From an uncultured Colwellia sp. (lineage in GTDB: Bacteria > Pseudomonadota > Gammaproteobacteria > Enterobacterales > Alteromonadaceae), in assembly GCA_913063325.1 (NCBI GenBank), contig CAJXYE010000012.1:31769-95768 (forward strand): a DNA stretch of 64,000 bases. The letters run 5' to 3'. The notes below the pieces were generated by a model. The model saw nothing but the letters and a program-made list of their open reading frames with translations. It searched no databases and had not been told where the DNA came from. Positions 50,314 through 61,174 of the stretch are shown in pieces. Position numbers and translations under genes: made by a program. The stretch's first letter is position 1; every line of letters starts with the position of its first letter.

Positions 50314-50529
50314 ATGAGTGAAGCTAAAAGGAAAGTTACTATCATTTATTGTTGTGATAATGATTTAGCTATGTATAGAAAAACACAAGTTTTTAACTTA
50401 AATGCCTATGGCGATATGATTATTCCACAAGACTTTAAACGTGGGAAAACCATAGTAGCAGTGTGTGACGGCGAGATAAACATTATCAACAGCGTCGGTG
50501 ATAGAGTTGTTGAAGAGTACTGGCATTAA
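50314..50529 (+). CDS. Small conserved-hypothetical-like protein (71 aa; possibly TIGR02922 family)
   Basis: MSEAKRKVTIIYCCDNDLAMYRKTQVFNLNAYGDMIIPQDFKRGKTIVAVCDGEINIINSVGDRVVEEYWH; RBS-like aaaagga. Family name is from memory. Confidence 0.65.
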   Translation: MSEAKRKVTIIYCCDNDLAMYRKTQVFNLNAYGDMIIPQDFKRGKTIVAVCDGEINIINSVGDRVVEEYWH

Positions 50530-50552
50530 TATCAGTATGGTATTTGTGCAAT

Positions 50553-50582
50553 AAAAAAGGTGACAATTATGTCACCTTTTTT
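50553..50582. terminator. Bidirectional terminator
   Basis: aaaaaaggtgacaattatgtcaccttttttg. Confidence 0.8.
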
Positions 50583-50656
50583 GTGTCTATTGAATGACCC
50601 GTCCTAGGACGGGTCAGAATACTAACCTAGAGAGTATTAATCCATTTGCTTTAACA

Positions 50657-51193
50657 TTAGTAGCTGTTAGTTTTTTTACTTTCTAATTGTTTTTCACTAT
50701 AGGTTGTTTTGTCATGTTTCTGACCCGCGGCTTCAGCTAACTCCGCCGGCATATAGTTCTCATCATGTTTAGCAAGTACTTCGCTCGCTTCTATGCTCAA
50801 CCCTGTTGGTGGGTGTTCAGCTAGCGTTCCATTAGCAACGATACCTTGGCCTTCACGAAATAAATCAGGCAATATTCCTTCATAATAAACAGTAACCATA
50901 GGATCGCTGTCTTTAAACTCTATTGGCATGGTCATATCACTAAGCTTAAATGATACTTTTAAACTTTCTGGATCGCGCTTTACCGTACCAGGAACAACTA
51001 AACCACCAATACGAATACGTTGACCAATACTTGGCTTTAAACCTGTTTCTTTTTTACCTTGAGTGATCTCTGACGGGGTAAAAAATAAATCAATATTTTG
51101 GCTTAACGCGTAAAGCACTAGACCTGAAACAGCACCAATACCAATGAGAATAGAGCCAACAATGGCTAGACGTTTTTTACGGCGTGGATTCAT
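50657..51193 (-). CDS. ccmE: Cytochrome c maturation protein CcmE
   Basis: [20 protein letters not shown]...[23 protein letters not shown]; ...[11 protein letters not shown] (heme-binding His, HDExY). Confidence 0.96.
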   Translation of the reverse strand: MNPRRKKRLAIVGSILIGIGAVSGLVLYALSQNIDLFFTPSEITQGKKETGLKPSIGQRIRIGGLVVPGTVKRDPESLKVSFKLSDMTMPIEFKDSDPMVTVYYEGILPDLFREGQGIVANGTLAEHPPTGLSIEASEVLAKHDENYMPAELAEAAGQKHDKTTYSEKQLESKKTNSY

Positions 51194-51426
51194 TACTCAG
51201 TGACCTCTTTTAAAGCTTCATTTTGTTGTTTACGTAGCTCTCGTGCTTGGCGAAGTTTATCTTCACGTTGCTTACGCTTAGCTATTTGGTTAATAATTTG
51301 TTGATGACCAGCTTTCGAGCTAACCAATAATAGGGTAAGTATCAAAGCAGCCGCACCAAAGGATAGCCAGACATAAAAGCCATAACCGCCCATATTGATG
51401 AAATCGCTAAAACTATTAAATTGCAT
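51193..51426 (-). CDS. ccmD: Heme exporter protein CcmD
   Basis: Small one-TM protein ([25 protein letters not shown]) between ccmC and ccmE. Confidence 0.93.
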   Translation of the reverse strand: MQFNSFSDFINMGGYGFYVWLSFGAAALILTLLLVSSKAGHQQIINQIAKRKQREDKLRQARELRKQQNEALKEVTE

Positions 51427-51480
51427 TGAATGCTCTCCAATTACAGCACTAATGTTAGTGTTGTTTGATGTAACTTAGTG

Positions 51481-52227
51481 TTATTTAACTGTGTTTTGTT
51501 GTACTAGTTCGCGCACCCAAGGACGAATGCTATTGCGAGCAAGGATCTCATTTCTAAAGCGTAAACAGATGATCACACCAACAAGTAAAGAAAAACCAAT
51601 AAAACAAATAATGAATGGCCATAACATATCAAGTGACATGGATGGCTTACCCAATTTACTCACCGTTGAGCCTTGATGCAGGGTATTCCACCAGTCGACA
51701 GAGTATTTAATGATTGGGATATTGATCACCCCAACCAGCGTTAATATACCAGCGGCTTTACCTGCTAAGTTTTTATCTTCAAAAGCATTATGTAGAGCGA
51801 TGACACCTAAATATAAGAACAATAAAATGAGTTCAGAAGTTAAGCGGGCATCCCAAATCCACCAAGTGCCCCACATAGGTTTACCCCAAGCAGCGCCAGT
51901 GATAAGTGCTATAGCCGTGAAGGCCGCACCAACAGGAGCCATAGCAGCAGCAGAGGCATCAGCGAGCTTTAGCTGCCAAACCAAGCTACTAAAAGCGGCG
52001 ATGGCCATAGCAAAATAAATGCCCATAGATAATGAAGCAGCTGGCACATGAACATAGAATATTCTAAAGCTGTGACCTTGCTGGTAATCAGCAGGGGCAA
52101 ATAGCAATGCCCATACCAGACCTATGCCCAGAAATAATGCCGCAAGGGCGCTTAACCAAGGTAATAACTTATTGGTAAAGTGATAAGACACTTCAGGGTT
52201 TGCATAAGGGTGTAACCATTTCCACAT
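51481..52227 (-). CDS. ccmC: Heme exporter protein CcmC
   Basis: WGKPMWGTWWIWDARLTSELILLFLYLG (WWD-like domain), HVPAA. Confidence 0.96.
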   Translation of the reverse strand: MWKWLHPYANPEVSYHFTNKLLPWLSALAALFLGIGLVWALLFAPADYQQGHSFRIFYVHVPAASLSMGIYFAMAIAAFSSLVWQLKLADASAAAMAPVGAAFTAIALITGAAWGKPMWGTWWIWDARLTSELILLFLYLGVIALHNAFEDKNLAGKAAGILTLVGVINIPIIKYSVDWWNTLHQGSTVSKLGKPSMSLDMLWPFIICFIGFSLLVGVIICLRFRNEILARNSIRPWVRELVQQNTVK

Positions 52228-52363
52228 TAATTAATACTCACTATTTTGTCGATTATAAGGCCGGATTACCGTGTTGTTTTTCATGGTAAAGTAACAGTGC
52301 TCTTTCGTGTTTATATTGTGTGTTTATATTGTGCGTTACCATTTCCACGTTCCGCCTATCATG

Positions 52364-53119
52364 TTAATTGGTACTCACTTTTAGGGCCGCTCCAACTGCA
52401 AAAGGTGCTAGCGATAAAGACCCAAAGAATAATGCGGCGATTATAGCAAGTTGGCCGCTGTAAGGTAAGCCAAGCGCGGCAGTGTCTATCGCGCTAGTGG
52501 CAAAAATTAATACTGGGATATAGAGTGGTAGCACTAGCAAGCTAAGTAATACACCGCCTTTTTTAATGCCAACAGTAAGGGCTACACCTACAGCCCCTAG
52601 CAAACTAAGTACCGGTGTTCCCAGTAATAAGGTAAATACAAGTGCGCCATAACTGTTTTCATCTAAGTGTAGTAATACCGCGAGTAATGGTGCGATTAAG
52701 ATAAGAGGTAAGCCAGTAATTAACCAGTGGGCAAATATTTTAGCTAGCACTAATAAAAATATTGGGTGGGGACTTAATAACATTTGCTCTAGTGAGCCAT
52801 CATGATGATCTGATTTAAATAAGCGATCTAATGATAATAGGGTCGCTAATAGTGCTGCTACCCAAATAATACCCGGTGCAATGCGACTTAAGGTTTGAGC
52901 TTCTGGACCGATGCCTAAAGGGAAAAGTGTGATAACTATAACAAAAAATAATAATGGATTAATGATGTCATCTTTATGGCGCATCGCTATGGTTAAGTCG
53001 CGTTTCAATACCAACATAAAGGCACGACGATAAGATAACGGCTGTGATGACGGTATTGGGTTATTAGTTTGGGCTGGTAAGTTTTCAGTCGATTGCACAG
53101 ACTGTGCTTCTAATGTCAT
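52364..53119 (-). CDS. ccmB: Heme exporter protein CcmB
   Basis: RRAFMLVLKRDLTIAMRHKDDIINPLLFFVIVITLFPLGIGPE; DHHDGSLEQMLLSP. Confidence 0.95.
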   Translation of the reverse strand: MTLEAQSVQSTENLPAQTNNPIPSSQPLSYRRAFMLVLKRDLTIAMRHKDDIINPLLFFVIVITLFPLGIGPEAQTLSRIAPGIIWVAALLATLLSLDRLFKSDHHDGSLEQMLLSPHPIFLLVLAKIFAHWLITGLPLILIAPLLAVLLHLDENSYGALVFTLLLGTPVLSLLGAVGVALTVGIKKGGVLLSLLVLPLYIPVLIFATSAIDTAALGLPYSGQLAIIAALFFGSLSLAPFAVGAALKVSTN

Positions 53120-53164
53120 TGGTATATCTTCTCTAAATGAATCTCATCTTCATATGAAGGCATG

Positions 53165-53818
53165 TTAACTACTATAATCTAAAACGATTTTTTTCACTTG
53201 TTCTGGCTTAATGCTGATCAAATCTTGATGGGTCGTTAAAATAACACAGCCGCCTCGGTTAGCATGTTCAATAAATAATTTCTCTAAACTGGCTACACCT
53301 TGTTTATCGATAGCGGTGAAGGGTTCATCTAAAATCCAAATAGGTGCACTACTCTGATATAAACGGGCTAAAGCAATACGACGGTGCTGACCTGCACTTA
53401 AATGAGAAGCTAAACTGTCTTCAAAACCTAATAAATTTACTTTAGCTAAATAAGCTAAACTGTCTTCAGTGTTATTTCCGTGAAGAGCCAAGTTAAAATT
53501 GAGGTTTTCCTCAGCGGTCATTTCACCTTTTACCCCTGATAAGTGGCCAAAATAGAGCAGGTTTTGCTGATATTCTTCTCTACATCGACTAATCGATTGG
53601 CCTTGGTAATGTACTTGACCATCATATGGCTGGGATAAGCCTGATAAAATGCGCAACAAACTCGTTTTTCCTGAGCCATTTGGACCTTCAACTTGCACAA
53701 TGTCACCGGCATGAATTTGCAGGGATAACTCATCAAATAATAAGCGTTCTTCTCTAATACAGGTTAGCTTTACGCCACTGAGTAGGGAAGTTGAGGTTTT
53801 TTTAGGCAATGTGTTCAC
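53165..53818 (-). CDS. ccmA: Heme exporter ATP-binding protein CcmA
   Basis: [44 protein letters not shown]. Confidence 0.95.
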   Translation of the reverse strand: MNTLPKKTSTSLLSGVKLTCIREERLLFDELSLQIHAGDIVQVEGPNGSGKTSLLRILSGLSQPYDGQVHYQGQSISRCREEYQQNLLYFGHLSGVKGEMTAEENLNFNLALHGNNTEDSLAYLAKVNLLGFEDSLASHLSAGQHRRIALARLYQSSAPIWILDEPFTAIDKQGVASLEKLFIEHANRGGCVILTTHQDLISIKPEQVKKIVLDYSS

Positions 53819-54120
53819 TTAGTCTTTATCAACGTTCTATTAGGTTTATAGCGTTAAGCTAGGAGGCTGAATTCTAGCGCATGTTTGTCGTATAATTCTT
53901 GATTTGGATCGTATATTCACTTTGGACGATATATTACCATAGCCAAGATTAACATAGCCCAAGGAAGTTGTAACATTATGAAACAACTTGAGCCGTTAAT
54001 TTACATTAATATTTCGACCCATAAAATGTTAGTATAACGCGATAATTTTTAACCTAATTAAGTTTTTATAAAAACTTAGGTCTTAGGTTAGATGTTTTTT
54101 GAAGTAGAGCGGAGAAACCA

Positions 54121-56178
54121 ATGATACCCGACCTGGTAGCAAACCAAATGCCTGAGCTTATACCTGAGCTTGGTCACTTAGCCCTTATTATAGCTTTAGC
54201 ATTTTCTATTTGCTTAAGTTTGATCCCCTTAATTGGTGTACATAGTCCAGAGCAGAGTTCTTTAAAGAAACTCATGACCTACGCTAAACCATTGGCCTAT
54301 GGTATGTTTTTCTTTACCGGTATTAGTATTGTTATTCTTGCTTATAGTTTTGTTATTGACGATTTCTCTATTAAGTACATCGCTAGTCATTCTAATACGC
54401 ATTTACCTTATTATTTTAAAATAAGTGCTGTTTGGGGCGGGCATGAAGGCTCTTTATTATTATGGGTATTCTCATTAACTGCTTGGACTGCGGCAGTGGC
54501 ACGTTTTTCTGACGGTATAGAAGAAGAATTTATTGCGCGTGTATTAGCTGTTATGGGCATGATTGCGATAGGTTTTATTGCCTTTACCTTGTTAACTTCA
54601 AACCCGTTTGAACGTTTATGGCCAAATGTGCCGATGGAAGGTCGAGATTTAAACCCTCTATTGCAAGATGTTGGTTTAATTATTCACCCACCACTGTTAT
54701 ATCTTGGTTATGTTGGTTTTGCTGTTGCTTTTGCCTTTGCTGTTGCTGCCTTAATGGCAGGGAAAATGGATGCCGCATGGGCTCGTTGGTCTAGACCTTG
54801 GACTGTCGGCGCATGGATGTTTCTAACACTAGGTATCGCACTAGGTAGTTGGTGGGCTTATTATGAACTTGGCTGGGGTGGCTGGTGGTTCTGGGATCCA
54901 GTTGAAAACGCTTCATTTATGCCTTGGTTAATTGGAACAGCGTTAATACATTCATTAGCCGTTACTGAAAAGCGCGGTACCTTCAGGAACTGGACTATTC
55001 TATTGGCAATATTTGCCTTTGGTTTAAGTTTGTTGGGCACATTTTTAGTACGTTCAGGGGTGATTACTTCGGTACATTCTTTTGCTGCCGATCCTGGCCG
55101 AGGAATCTTTATACTAGTGCTGTTGGCTATTGCTATGGGCGGTTCACTAACTCTGTATGCATTTAGAGCAAATACCGTAGCGAGCTTTTCTCGTTTTGCC
55201 TTCTATTCACGTGAAACAGCTTTGTTATTGTGTAATGTCATTTTAGTTGTTGCAACGGTAACTGTACTTCTAGGTACTTTATATCCTTTATTAGTCGATG
55301 CATTAGGTTACGGGAAAATATCAGTTGGCCCTCCTTATTTTAATGCTGTCTTTGTGCCAATCATGAGTGTTTTATTCATCATTATGGGAATAGGGCCGTT
55401 AATTCGATGGAAAAAAGCTAAAAAAGGAGAGTTACGTAAAAGGCTTTTCAGCTCATCGGTATTTAGTATTGCTTTTGGTCTATTGTTCCCGGTGGTCTAC
55501 GGTGGCGAGTTTAATATGCTAGTTGCTATGGGCATCACGTTAGCGACTTGGGTTTTCTTAGTTGTTGTTAAAGAAGTTAAAAACCAATTTACAACAGTAG
55601 GGAAATTAACAACCAGTCATATAGGTATGGCAACAGCTCATGCTGGTATTGCTATCACAATTGTTGGCGTAACAATCGTCTCAATGTATGAAAGTGAAAC
55701 CAACGTAAAAATGGCGCTAAACGAAAAAGTTATTGTGTCAGGTTACGAAATTGAGTTCAAAGGCATTAAACATGTTGAAGGACCAAACTACAGTGCCGAA
55801 CAGGGACAAATTAATATCTATAAGGTGACTGGCGAGAACGAAAGCGACTTTGTTACTTTGCTCAAACCAGAACGCCGCTCTTATCGTGTACAAACGATGG
55901 GTATGACAGAAGCTGGAATCGATGCTGGTTTATTTCGTGATGTCTATGTTGCATTAGGTGATCCTTTACCCGGTGGTGCTTGGGCAATTCGAGTTCATTA
56001 CAAGCCGTTTGTTCGTTGGATCTGGCTAGGCGCTATTTTCATGAGTATTGGTGGCATTCTCTCTATGCTTGATAAACGTTACCGCCGAAGAAAGCCTGCT
56101 GTAGCTAAATCACCTGTAGTGGCTGATTCACTCACTCAAGCTAAACCTGCTAGTGCGGCAAAAGTGTCGGAGGCGTAA
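54121..56178 (+). CDS. ccmF: Cytochrome c heme lyase subunit CcmF
   Basis: WGGHEGSLLLWV, WGGWWFWDPVENASFMPWL, multi-TM. Confidence 0.97.
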   Translation: MIPDLVANQMPELIPELGHLALIIALAFSICLSLIPLIGVHSPEQSSLKKLMTYAKPLAYGMFFFTGISIVILAYSFVIDDFSIKYIASHSNTHLPYYFKISAVWGGHEGSLLLWVFSLTAWTAAVARFSDGIEEEFIARVLAVMGMIAIGFIAFTLLTSNPFERLWPNVPMEGRDLNPLLQDVGLIIHPPLLYLGYVGFAVAFAFAVAALMAGKMDAAWARWSRPWTVGAWMFLTLGIALGSWWAYYELGWGGWWFWDPVENASFMPWLIGTALIHSLAVTEKRGTFRNWTILLAIFAFGLSLLGTFLVRSGVITSVHSFAADPGRGIFILVLLAIAMGGSLTLYAFRANTVASFSRFAFYSRETALLLCNVILVVATVTVLLGTLYPLLVDALGYGKISVGPPYFNAVFVPIMSVLFIIMGIGPLIRWKKAKKGELRKRLFSSSVFSIAFGLLFPVVYGGEFNMLVAMGITLATWVFLVVVKEVKNQFTTVGKLTTSHIGMATAHAGIAITIVGVTIVSMYESETNVKMALNEKVIVSGYEIEFKGIKHVEGPNYSAEQGQINIYKVTGENESDFVTLLKPERRSYRVQTMGMTEAGIDAGLFRDVYVALGDPLPGGAWAIRVHYKPFVRWIWLGAIFMSIGGILSMLDKRYRRRKPAVAKSPVVADSLTQAKPASAAKVSEA

Positions 56179-56180
56179 TT

Positions 56181-56729
56181 ATGGGTAAACTCATTCGTTT
56201 TTTACCACTTATTTTGGTTATTGCCTTAGGTGTTGTTTTGTATCGTGGTTTGTCATTAAACCCACAAGATATGCCATCAGCATTAGTCGGTCAAACTATG
56301 CCCAATTTTTCACTACAAACATTAAATGATAGTGAGAAATTGGTAACAAAAACTGACTTGTTAGGTGATATTGTCTTAGTCAATGTTTGGGCTACTTGGT
56401 GTCCTACCTGTAAGTATGAACACCCTTACTTGGTGGACATAGCTAAAGATGCTCAAGTTAAGTTATATGGCTTAAATTATAAGGACGACCGTGAGGCTGC
56501 TCAACAATGGTTGAAACATTATGAAGATCCATATGTATTTTCTATCTTCGATGAAGAAGGAACTTTAGGTTTAAATTTAGGTGTTTATGGCGCTCCAGAA
56601 ACGTTTGTTATAGATCATCATGGCACTATTCGTAAACGTTTTGCTGGTGCTATCGATACACGTGTATGGCGACGTGAATTTGAGCCTTTAATCGCTCAGC
56701 TTATTGAAGAAAAGAAGCAGGAAAAATAA
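56181..56729 (+). CDS. dsbE: Thiol:disulfide interchange protein CcmG/DsbE
   Basis: VNVWATWCPTCKYEHPYL; YGAPETFVIDHHGTIRKRFAG. Confidence 0.95.
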   Translation: MGKLIRFLPLILVIALGVVLYRGLSLNPQDMPSALVGQTMPNFSLQTLNDSEKLVTKTDLLGDIVLVNVWATWCPTCKYEHPYLVDIAKDAQVKLYGLNYKDDREAAQQWLKHYEDPYVFSIFDEEGTLGLNLGVYGAPETFVIDHHGTIRKRFAGAIDTRVWRREFEPLIAQLIEEKKQEK

Positions 56730-56730
56730 C

Positions 56731-57198
56731 ATGAAATTAATCAGTATACTTATACTAGCTTTGACGCTAATTATTGGTATTAATCCAGCTTCAGCTAGCC
56801 CGGTAGAAACGTTTGAGTTTCGTGATGAAGTGACTAAAATTCGTTTTCAAGCACTGAGTAAAGAGCTGCGTTGCCCTAAATGTCAAAATCAAAACTTAGC
56901 CGATTCTAATTCTCCTATTGCCCAAGATTTGCGCAAAGAACTGTATGAGCTATTACAGCAAGGTAAAGCCGATAGTGAAATTGTCAACTTTATGGTCTCG
57001 CGTTATGGTGAATTTGTTTTATATCGACCAAGAGTATCCCCGTTGACTTACGTATTATGGTTTGGTCCAGCCGTTCTTATTTTGTTAGGTATTATTGTGG
57101 TAATTGTCGTTGTTCGTAGAAAACCGGTTGAGAAAAAAAACTTGGTTTTATCGGCTGAACAACAAGATAAGCTGAAAGATTTATTAAATAATAAGTAA
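56731..57198 (+). CDS. ccmH: Cytochrome c maturation protein CcmH
   Basis: LRCPKCQNQNLADSNSPIAQDLR (LRCxxC), start ATG 56731 (MKLISILIL). Confidence 0.95.
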   Translation: MKLISILILALTLIIGINPASASPVETFEFRDEVTKIRFQALSKELRCPKCQNQNLADSNSPIAQDLRKELYELLQQGKADSEIVNFMVSRYGEFVLYRPRVSPLTYVLWFGPAVLILLGIIVVIVVVRRKPVEKKNLVLSAEQQDKLKDLLNNK

Positions 57199-57234
57199 CC
57201 ATTCATATCATTAAAAAAAGTAGTAGATAACATT

Positions 57235-58542
57235 ATGGAATTTTTAGTAATAGCCCTTATATTTTTAATTTTATTATTATTGATGGTATGGCGACCTTTC
57301 TTTAAACAGAAAACACAAGATGTTCGTGTCGATAGTAGTTTGCGTGATGAAACTAATGTCCGTTTGTATCATGAACATAAAAAAGAAATAGAAAAAGATT
57401 ACGGCGAAGGGGGCATTGATGAAGAAAGCTATCAGTACCTACTGGCTGAATTAGATAAAACCTTATTACAGGATATAGAAAGTACCTCAAAAGAAGTGAA
57501 AGTTGCTATTAATACAAAGTCATACTCACCTTTATGGCCGTTAGGTCTCAGTGTATTTATTATCATTTTCACTGTAGCGTTATACAACAAACAAGGCAGT
57601 TATAAGCTGATAACAGAAATGCCATCTGGCCACGGTCAGCAGCAAGGTATGTCACAAGAACAAATGCTAGAGCAGCGTGAAAATGAAGCAATAGCGCATA
57701 TCAATAAACTGCAAAAACATATCGAATCTAATCCTGAAGATAGTGAAGCCTGGTATAACTTAGGGCAAACTTATGTTGCGGTAGGCGGTTTTGATGAAGC
57801 TGTTGCTGCATTTACCCAAGTAATTAACATTGAAGGGGAGCATGCAGACGTATTAGGTGCAATAGCACAGGCTCTTTATTATAAAAACAACCAAAAAATT
57901 AGTGCCCAAGTGCAAGAGTATATTGATAAAGCATTAACCCTAGATATTAACGACCCATCAACTAATATTTTATTAGGAATGCATAACTTTATTGCTGAAA
58001 ACTACCAAGAAGCTATTACTTACTGGCAACGTGTTATTAATTCAAACAGTCAAGGCGTTAATATTGCAGCGCTAAAAGAAGCGGTTGCTGAAGCTAATAA
58101 TCGACTAGGTAACGCTTCTGGTAAATCAGCTAGCAGTATGGGGGCTAGCTCAACATCTAATCATACAGATGAGGCACAATCAGTTGCAGGGCCGCAATTA
58201 AAAGTCAGTGTAAGTCTGTCTGATGAGCTTATTAAGCAACTAACAAAAGATGAAGACCGCGTTGTGTTCATTTATGCTGTACCGACTAATGGTCAACGTA
58301 TGCCACTGGCAGCTGTTAAAATGAAAATCAGTGATTTACCGACTGTTATTGTATTAAATAATAGCCAAGCGATGAGTCCTGAGAATAATTTGGCGAGTGT
58401 TGAAAAAGCTCATGTATATGCCATTGTTTCAATGCAAGGTGGCGTAGGCATTAAGCCGGGAGACTTTAAAGCAGAGGCCCTTGGTGTTGATGTTAATCGC
58501 AGTGATACTCTTGAATTGATCGTTAATACGTTAGTGGAATAG
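57235..58542 (+). CDS. ccmI: Cytochrome c maturation protein CcmI
   Basis: N-terminal TM pair, TPR repeats (DSEAWYNLGQTYVAVGGFDEAVAAF), C-terminal Ig-like region. Confidence 0.92.
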   Translation: MEFLVIALIFLILLLLMVWRPFFKQKTQDVRVDSSLRDETNVRLYHEHKKEIEKDYGEGGIDEESYQYLLAELDKTLLQDIESTSKEVKVAINTKSYSPLWPLGLSVFIIIFTVALYNKQGSYKLITEMPSGHGQQQGMSQEQMLEQRENEAIAHINKLQKHIESNPEDSEAWYNLGQTYVAVGGFDEAVAAFTQVINIEGEHADVLGAIAQALYYKNNQKISAQVQEYIDKALTLDINDPSTNILLGMHNFIAENYQEAITYWQRVINSNSQGVNIAALKEAVAEANNRLGNASGKSASSMGASSTSNHTDEAQSVAGPQLKVSVSLSDELIKQLTKDEDRVVFIYAVPTNGQRMPLAAVKMKISDLPTVIVLNNSQAMSPENNLASVEKAHVYAIVSMQGGVGIKPGDFKAEALGVDVNRSDTLELIVNTLVE

Positions 58543-58568
58543 CTGTTTGACTAGGTAAGTTGCTCATT

Positions 58569-58602
58569 CTTACTGAGCAAGGTATTAAGGTTGCTCAGTA
58601 AG
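58569..58602. terminator. Perfect hairpin between ccmI and hemH
   Basis: cttactgagcaa ggtattaagg ttgctcagtaag (12-bp stem); no strong T run. Confidence 0.55.
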
Positions 58603-58623
58603 TTTAATAAGAAGAAAAACCAA

Positions 58624-59688
58624 ATGAAATCTCGTTTTAGTGCGCGTATAAAAGAGAGTGATAACACAGTTGATGATAATAAAAACCCATCAACTGCAGT
58701 GTTAATAACTAATCTAGGTTCACCTGATGAGCCTACAACTAGTGCAGTACGCCGCTATTTGCGAGAATTTTTATCGGATAGGCGTGTCGTTGAAATTCCA
58801 CGCTTAATTTGGCTGTTAATTTTACACGGTATTATTTTACGTATTAGACCGGCAAAATCAGCCAAGTTATACCAAACTGTTTGGCAAGATGACGGTGCCC
58901 CTTTATTAAGTATTACCGAAGCACAAAAGCTTAAATTGGCAGTGAAAATTAAATCTCAATATGGCGACAATGTCATTGTCGATTTTGCCATGCGTTATGG
59001 AAATCCATCAGTAGCGAGTGTATTGCAGAAATTCCAACAACAAGGTGTTGATAAAATTGTTGTGTTACCTTTATATCCGCAATATGCAGGACCAACAACC
59101 GCGTCAACTTTTGATGCCGTTAGTAAAGAATTACAAAAGTGGCGTTATATACCGTCGATACACTTCTTAAATACCTATCATAACAACTCTCTCTATATTC
59201 AAGCATTAGCTGACACAGTTAAAGATCATGTGGCAAGTCACGGTAAACCAGAGCGTTTAGTATTGTCATACCATGGCATGCCAGAGCTATTTCGAAAGTG
59301 GGGCGATCCATATTATGATTTTTGTCATGAAACAACCGTACTTCTCAAAAAAATATTACTGGAAAGTAATATAGGCTTTACTGATGATGAAATAATCATG
59401 ACCTTTCAATCTCGTTTTGGTAAAGCAGAGTGGCTTAAACCTTATACCGATGCAACACTTGAACAACTGCCAGAGCAAGGTATAAAGCACGTTGCGATTA
59501 TTAGCCCAGCATTTAGTGCTGACTGTTTAGAGACACTTGAAGAGTTAATTCACGAAAATAGTGAAGTATTTTTAAAGGCAGGTGGTGAAAGCTACCATTA
59601 TATCGCCGCGTTAAACGATCGTGATGACCATATTGATGCTTTATATAATGTATTAGAGCCTACATTAGGTTCGCCTGAACTTAGCTAA
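58624..59688 (+). CDS. hemH: Ferrochelatase
   Basis: VLITNLGSPDEPTTSAVRRYLREFLSDRRVVEIPR; VLSYHGMPE; SPAFSADCLETLEE. Start ATG 58624 is preferred because 58591 lies inside the hairpin. Confidence 0.95.
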   Translation: MKSRFSARIKESDNTVDDNKNPSTAVLITNLGSPDEPTTSAVRRYLREFLSDRRVVEIPRLIWLLILHGIILRIRPAKSAKLYQTVWQDDGAPLLSITEAQKLKLAVKIKSQYGDNVIVDFAMRYGNPSVASVLQKFQQQGVDKIVVLPLYPQYAGPTTASTFDAVSKELQKWRYIPSIHFLNTYHNNSLYIQALADTVKDHVASHGKPERLVLSYHGMPELFRKWGDPYYDFCHETTVLLKKILLESNIGFTDDEIIMTFQSRFGKAEWLKPYTDATLEQLPEQGIKHVAIISPAFSADCLETLEELIHENSEVFLKAGGESYHYIAALNDRDDHIDALYNVLEPTLGSPELS

Positions 59689-59797
59689 GGGTAAGAATAG
59701 AGCAAGGTTGAACGCCAACCACCACGATAAACTCACTTGCTAAGCTATATAAAAATAGTATACTGTTTTTATATACAGTTGTTGGCGGGGTGGTAAA

Positions 59798-60856
59798 GTG
59801 GGCAATCAGAAAAAAATAATCCACATTGATATGGACTGCTATTATGCTGCTGTTGAAATGCGAGATTTTCCGGAGTATCGCGATATCCCAATAGCCGTGG
59901 GTTGGGATGGTCCGCGTAGTGTATTATGCACGTGTAATTATCAGGCTCGACAGTTTGGCGTCCGCTCTGCTATGCCAGCGATGAAAGCAAAGCAACTCTG
60001 TCCAGAGTTAACGATTGTCAATTGCCGCATGGATGTTTATTCAGAAACGTCTAAACATATTAGAGAAATATTTTCTCGCTATACCGATCTCATTGAACCA
60101 CTATCTCTAGATGAAGCTTACCTTGATGTCACAGATGCAACTATGTGTCAGGGCAGTGCCACGCTAATTGCTGAAAAAATTAGAGCCGATATATTTAACG
60201 AGTTAAACTTAACCGCATCGGCAGGAGTCGCACCCAATAAATTTTTAGCTAAAATTGCTAGCGACGAAAACAAGCCGAATGGCCAATGTGTTATTACTCC
60301 AGATAAAGTAGCAAATTTTGTCGAACAACTTTCACTTAAGAAAATACCAGGTATAGGCCCTAAAACATTTGAAAAACTCAATAGGCATGGTTATGTAACT
60401 TGTGCTGATGTCCGTAAAAGTGATATCAGAACATTACAAAATATTGTCGGTAAATTCGCGAATAGTCTGTACTTAAAGTCTCATGGTGTCGACAATCGAG
60501 CTCTAGAAGTAAGTAGGCAACGAAAGTCACTCGCTATAGAGACAACGTTAATGCAGGATATTACCACACAAGATGAGTGTGAACTTGTTATAGAGTCGTT
60601 ATATCAAAAACTATTAACTCGACTTGCACCACACAGTAATAGAGAGATCATTAAGCAAGGGGTAAAACTTAAGTTTTCTGACTTTAATCAAACAACCGTT
60701 GAGACACAAAGCAATGAGTGTCAGCAGGCACTTTTCAGCAGTTTATTATCAAAGGCCTATAACAGATCAAATAAACGCGGTATACGTTTGGTCGGTTTAA
60801 CCTTAGGGTTTGCTGATACCCCAAGTGAAAGTAATCAACTACAGCTTTCACTTTAG
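59798..60856 (+). CDS. dinB: DNA polymerase IV
   Basis: IIHIDMDCYYAAVEMRD, SLDEAYLDVTD, GVAPNKFLAKIASDENKPNGQ. Confidence 0.96.
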   Translation: MGNQKKIIHIDMDCYYAAVEMRDFPEYRDIPIAVGWDGPRSVLCTCNYQARQFGVRSAMPAMKAKQLCPELTIVNCRMDVYSETSKHIREIFSRYTDLIEPLSLDEAYLDVTDATMCQGSATLIAEKIRADIFNELNLTASAGVAPNKFLAKIASDENKPNGQCVITPDKVANFVEQLSLKKIPGIGPKTFEKLNRHGYVTCADVRKSDIRTLQNIVGKFANSLYLKSHGVDNRALEVSRQRKSLAIETTLMQDITTQDECELVIESLYQKLLTRLAPHSNREIIKQGVKLKFSDFNQTTVETQSNECQQALFSSLLSKAYNRSNKRGIRLVGLTLGFADTPSESNQLQLSL

Positions 60857-60878
60857 GATTTACATAAATAAAGGTATT

Positions 60879-61034
60879 TTGATCGGCAATGAGCTAAAAC
60901 AAATAGGCGTTTGCGCAACAATTATTCAAGAATTGCGTGAAAGTTGTGAAATTGATTGGTATCTTCAAGGCGAGCTTGCGTATAATAAGCGCTTATGCGC
61001 CAAGTGCTCTGTTGATGACAACATTAATAGCTAA
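60879..61034 (+). CDS. Hypothetical small protein (51 aa, TTG start)
   Basis: aaaggtattTTG; reads (M)IGNELKQIGVCATIIQELRESCEIDWYLQGELAYNKRLCAKCSVDDNINS*. Protein-like composition, no recognised family. Confidence 0.35.
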   Translation: MIGNELKQIGVCATIIQELRESCEIDWYLQGELAYNKRLCAKCSVDDNINS

Positions 61035-61174
61035 CTTGGTAACAAAGCAGTACAAAAAGAACAAGCTAAGAAGATTCATTTTATAATAGCGCGGTTGTTT
61101 CAGTGATGGAATTTTTGCAATATTAGAATGAACTCAGAATTATAATAGACCTAAATCGATTTGTAGAGTATCCC

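Noticed and set aside
60810-60878. Upstream part of the 74-aa ORF overlapping dinB
   Set aside because: Overlaps the dinB 3' end out of frame; only the part from TTG 60879 looks plausible.
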